Position numbers and translations under genes: made by a program. The notes below the pieces were generated by a model. That model was not told the DNA's origin. It did no database searches and worked only from the letters and a program-made list of their open reading frames with translations. Below, one piece after another: positions 33,138-36,094 of a stretch of 36,094 nt of DNA. This stretch comes from Bacteroidota bacterium (GTDB lineage Bacteria > Bacteroidota > Bacteroidia > NS11-12g > UBA955). The stretch lies in contig JABMMZ010000109.1 in NCBI GenBank assembly GCA_013205405.1, positions 1 to 36,094 on the forward strand, read 5' to 3'. The stretch's first letter is position 1. Each line of letters starts with the position of its first letter.

Positions 33138-33709
33138 ATGCAGAAAACAATATTAATTTCAATTTTAGCCCTATTTTCTGACTTAAATGCCCAATTTGCA
33201 GAAAGTAATTTATTAATGTGTAAAGGCAATCAAATAGTTATTTCTATTGTTATAAATGGCTTAAATACTTCTGCAGCTGGCAATGCTATTCCATAAAGTT
33301 GCACCAAAAGATGCAAGCGCTATGCAAACCAATAATGCAAATGGTGAAATATTTTATGATAATATTACTGTTACTTCTATTACACCTACCGTTATAGATT
33401 TATATTCAAAATATATAGACTCAAAAAAATTTATTTAATTATTTATATTTTGGGATCAAATTTTGTTTAGGCCATTACCAGCCATACTGATGCGCTTGGA
33501 TTTCAACAACTAGGATTGGAGACAAAAAACAAAGCTTTATACTTAATAAAACAAGATAATTTGATGGCTTCTAAAAAAGAATTATTAGCGATAAGAAATC
33601 TAATGTTGAAAAATCTGACAAAGAAATAGAAGCTTTAAATGTTAAGCAATCTGAGCTTAAAGCAAAAATTGAAGCTTTAAAAGCAAAAATTTTAGTTATA
33701 GAGAAATAG
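33138..33709 (+). pseudogene. Decayed gene for a small secreted coiled-coil protein
   Basis: An intact signal peptide (MQKTILISILALFSDLNAQ) and about 32 further residues end at a stop (33294-33296). Coding-like sequence then continues in shifted frames: KVAPKDASAMQTNNANGEIF...SKYIDSKKF (33298-33438), ITSHTDALGFQQLGLETKNK after a further break, and a Lys/Glu coiled coil (EKSDKEIEALNVKQSELKAK) that ends at TAG 33707-33709. At least three frame shifts separate the pieces, which together would make a protein of roughly 185-190 aa. The track shows only the first 62 aa with a TTG start; ATG 33138 is the better start. Family unknown. Confidence 0.6.
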
Positions 33710-33719
33710 ACACTCAGAA

Positions 33720-34790
33720 CTAAAGTCTTTCTAACTCGGCAATAAACAACCAGTCGCTCTCAATACCATTGGTATTTAAAATTTGTTGTTTGATTAATTT
33801 CACACCTAGTTTTTCTTCAAAAAACCTTACATTCAATTCGTTTTCAGCAGAAAAAACAGAACATGTTGCGTAGTATAGTTTACCGCCTGTTTTTAAACTT
33901 TTTACAGCATTAGAAACGATTGTTTTTTGCAAATCTGAGTAAAACTTAATTTCATCTAAGTTAAAGCGGGTAATGTTTTCAGGTGTTCTACCCCAAGTAC
34001 CACTGCCACTGCAAGGCACATCGGCTAATACTATATCGTATTTAGTAGGCAAATGAAATGGATTCTTCAGATCGCTAATCTCAATTTCGGGCATTGTTAG
34101 ATGTGTTGATTTAAAGCGTTTTTTTAAATTTTCAACAATAGAAAATCTAGCATCTGAACATGTCAATATTATTTCTTGATACTTATTGGTTAAAAATAAA
34201 GCCTTTCCGCCAGAACCACTGCAACAATCCCACACTTGATTATTGACAGAAACATTTACTCTGTCAGCCACCGCTTGAGAAGATATATCCATTATCCATG
34301 CCCATCCATTTTCTATCAATGCATTGCATTTGGCATTGGCATCTACTTTATAAGCTGTTGAATTTATTTCGGTATAAGGTATTTCATTTTCGGCTAGCCA
34401 AGTTTTAACCTTAAAACTATGGCCTTTTACAATACATAAATAAACGGGTTTGGCATGTTTAAGATTCACTAACCATTCATTATAATTTACTGTATGAGAA
34501 ATGAGTTCCTTATTTAAAAAAATAGTTTCGTCAATTTCCGGTTCATTGATATTATTTTCAAGGTGTTCTAAAGCAAAAACAATGGCATTTTCTACAGTCA
34601 TGTTTTTAACAGCGTATCCTAATCTAAAATAAGCATAGCAAGCTTTTCGATAGGTTTTACGGTCTTTGCCTCCCCAGTTTTTATGGAGTTTACATTCTTC
34701 AGCAAAAAATTGATGAAAAGGCATTTTGCCTGAATATTTTTTAATTAATTCAGCAGAAATAGCGAGTTGAAAAGGTTTTAATAGCGCCAA
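33720..34790 (-). CDS. RsmB-like (NOL1/NOP2/Sun) RNA m5C methyltransferase
   Basis: SAM-dependent RNA cytosine-C5 methyltransferase, 356 aa, similar to RsmB that modifies 16S rRNA. The N-terminal 140 residues are a divergent helical RNA-binding part. The Rossmann methyltransferase has motif I VWDCCSGSGGKALFL, motif IV ADVPCSGSGTWGR and motif VI YATCSVFSAENE, with both catalytic cysteines in place. It is shorter than E. coli RsmB (429 aa). Its ATG overlaps the upstream gene by 13 bp, so it is cotranscribed with it and guaA. Confidence 0.86.
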   Translation of the reverse strand: MALLKPFQLAISAELIKKYSGKMPFHQFFAEECKLHKNWGGKDRKTYRKACYAYFRLGYAVKNMTVENAIVFALEHLENNINEPEIDETIFLNKELISHTVNYNEWLVNLKHAKPVYLCIVKGHSFKVKTWLAENEIPYTEINSTAYKVDANAKCNALIENGWAWIMDISSQAVADRVNVSVNNQVWDCCSGSGGKALFLTNKYQEIILTCSDARFSIVENLKKRFKSTHLTMPEIEISDLKNPFHLPTKYDIVLADVPCSGSGTWGRTPENITRFNLDEIKFYSDLQKTIVSNAVKSLKTGGKLYYATCSVFSAENELNVRFFEEKLGVKLIKQQILNTNGIESDWLFIAELERL

Positions 34791-35992
34791 TAGGATTTAT
34801 ATAATTGGTAGTTTGAATAATAAAATAGATTGATACCGGCATTTTCTATTAAATTTCCACGTTGTACAAACTTATAATTGGTATGAACCATTCTAAAATT
34901 TTTATTCAATATGTGTTTGTAAAAATCAACGTTAAAAGTCATAAGGGCAGAACCAAAGAATATAAACTGATCGTATCCTACAAAGGTATATCTTTGGGGA
35001 TCGCCACCGTATTTGGTTCTAAATGATTTGCGCATTTTTTTGTAAACCGTATCTTGTGTAGGCACACAATAAGGGTCGTAAAAATTAACGCCTTCAAATA
35101 CAGTATAATTGGCTCTCTCCATATCTAACCAATCGGGCATTCCTACTACTATCCACTTACCTCTTCTATTATTAGCCAAACCAAAACTACTACTCTTAGT
35201 AGGGCAATAAATTATAAACGAATCTTTATTATTCCATGTATTAGAAGCCGTTTTTGTTTTCCCATCTAGAATTGTACACGTTTTACCACTTGCTAATTCA
35301 TAGCCAACCTTAAAATTATGTGCAGCAGAATTTATTTGTCCTTTTCCGTCACCTGCATATACTGCTACTTGAAACTTTTTAAAATTTACCGCTGCATTTT
35401 TTCCAATGTATTGAAAAGCTATTGAATCTTGGGCCACACAATTTATCAAAGGAAAATCGGCACCTGTAATATTTGAAGTATATCTAAAAGGACTCACCAT
35501 AGGAATTTTGTAGATAGAACAAAATTTTTGCGCTTCTACCATTTCATTATCATACACAGGTCCTATTAATAAGTCAATATTTTGCATACCAGGATTAGAC
35601 AGTAAGCGAATTACTTCCATACTGTCTTGTCTAGTATCTAATACTGTTAAATTCATTTTAATACCTTGTTTTTCAAGCTCAAGAATAGCTATTTCAACAC
35701 CTTCATAATAATCAGCCATTTTATCGCGAACCTTATATTTTTCACTCATACCTATACAAAATGGTAACATCAATACTACTTTATACTCTTTTTCGAACGT
35801 TGGTATATTATCCGAAACTACTACAGCAAATTGACTATAAGCATTTAAGCCTATAATTAAACATAAAGCTAAAGTTTTAAATTTACTTTGGATTGTAAAA
35901 TCTAAAATCAAACCACGAAGTAGCATTAATGTCTTTAGTAAAACATTAAAAATATTAATAAAGATAAAAGATAAAAATCTATTTATTCCCAT
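34778..35992 (-). CDS. Secreted protein with type I periplasmic-binding fold
   Basis: Exported protein of 404 aa. The track start gives two hydrophobic N-terminal stretches; the second ([16 protein letters not shown], residues about 38-53) is a typical signal peptide, so the true start may be an internal TTG or ATG. The mature part resembles a Leu/Ile/Val-binding type I periplasmic fold: [65 protein letters not shown] and [17 protein letters not shown]. Related Bacteroidota proteins beside guaA carry LysM domains; none is seen here. Its start lies inside guaA (10-bp overlap) and it overlaps the methyltransferase by 13 bp. Confidence 0.72.
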   Translation of the reverse strand: MGINRFLSFIFINIFNVLLKTLMLLRGLILDFTIQSKFKTLALCLIIGLNAYSQFAVVVSDNIPTFEKEYKVVLMLPFCIGMSEKYKVRDKMADYYEGVEIAILELEKQGIKMNLTVLDTRQDSMEVIRLLSNPGMQNIDLLIGPVYDNEMVEAQKFCSIYKIPMVSPFRYTSNITGADFPLINCVAQDSIAFQYIGKNAAVNFKKFQVAVYAGDGKGQINSAAHNFKVGYELASGKTCTILDGKTKTASNTWNNKDSFIIYCPTKSSSFGLANNRRGKWIVVGMPDWLDMERANYTVFEGVNFYDPYCVPTQDTVYKKMRKSFRTKYGGDPQRYTFVGYDQFIFFGSALMTFNVDFYKHILNKNFRMVHTNYKFVQRGNLIENAGINLFYYSNYQLYKSYWRY

Positions 35993-36094
35993 TCTATTGT
36001 TGCTGGTGGCTTTGAACTAATATCGTACACTACTCTATTAATTCCCTTTACACGGTTAATTATTTTATTACTTATTTCTGCAAGAATTTCATAC
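35983..36094 (-). CDS. guaA: GMP synthase GuaA, C-terminal end (partial)
   Basis: The last 36 codons of guaA on the minus strand, cut by the window edge. The end [19 protein letters not shown] followed by TAA is the nearly invariant C-terminus of glutamine-hydrolysing GMP synthase, part of the dimerisation domain that also binds XMP. The enzyme converts XMP to GMP. It is the first visible gene of a minus-strand operon with the binding-fold protein and the methyltransferase. Confidence 0.92.
   Translation of the reverse strand, partial: YEILAEISNKIINRVKGINRVVYDISSKPPATIEWE

Overview
The window is a 36 kb chromosomal segment of an AT-rich Bacteroidota (Bacteroidetes) bacterium. The evidence is the recurrent TAnnTTTG minus-7 promoter box, the absence of obvious Shine-Dalgarno sequences, a CHU_C-type (type IX secretion) C-terminal domain, the Bacteroidota form of Lgt, DUF4294 and DUF3127 proteins, bacillithiol gene bshB1, and a tRNA-Leu with no encoded CCA. 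I cannot name the genus. Most of the window is housekeeping and cell-envelope genes; I see no prophage, transposase, integrase or CRISPR array.

Layout. 1-110: 3' part of a tRNA-Leu(CAA) and its terminator. 155-4020: an overlapping plus-strand operon mtaB - lgt - DUF4294 protein - bshB1. 4000-4706: two decayed minus-strand genes. 4730-6716: minus-strand RhlE-type DEAD-box helicase and an SDR oxidoreductase. 6717-7586: a long AT-rich gap ending in an array of five 14-bp palindromes spaced exactly 22 bp apart, directly abutting a small XRE-type repressor gene. 7612-10722: minus-strand arsR-type regulator, an LpxL-like acyltransferase, a decayed DUF1801-like gene, an M42 aminopeptidase and a DUF3127 protein with an SSB-like tail. 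10827-13019: a compact plus-strand operon DinB-like - NRDE/TANGO2-like - ATP-grasp. 13265-20466: minus-strand TPR protein, gyrA and a large M16 peptidase. 20586-23854: a type-IX-secreted adhesin-like protein, a beta-barrel protein and a small secreted protein. 23959-28081: recQ and two glycosyltransferases, all overlapping. 28090-29472: ftsE and ung (minus). 29867-33083: HI0933-type flavoprotein and ligA (plus). 33138-33709: a decayed secreted-protein gene. 33720-36094: minus-strand guaA (3' end only), a periplasmic-binding-fold protein and an RsmB-like rRNA methyltransferase.

How it fits together. DNA maintenance genes (gyrA, recQ, ung, ligA) and tRNA/rRNA modification genes (mtaB, rsmB-like) are scattered among envelope genes (lgt, lpxL-like, ftsE, T9SS cargo, glycosyltransferases). 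The two parts most worth following are the phased operator array in front of the XRE gene, whose last site contains the promoter box, and the DinB / NRDE / ATP-grasp operon, which looks like an uncharacterised small-molecule or peptide pathway. Ten genes carry an exact TAnnTTTG box ending 4 to 18 nt before the likely start codon, so many messages here are probably leaderless or nearly so. Four gene relics lie in the gaps between conserved operons.
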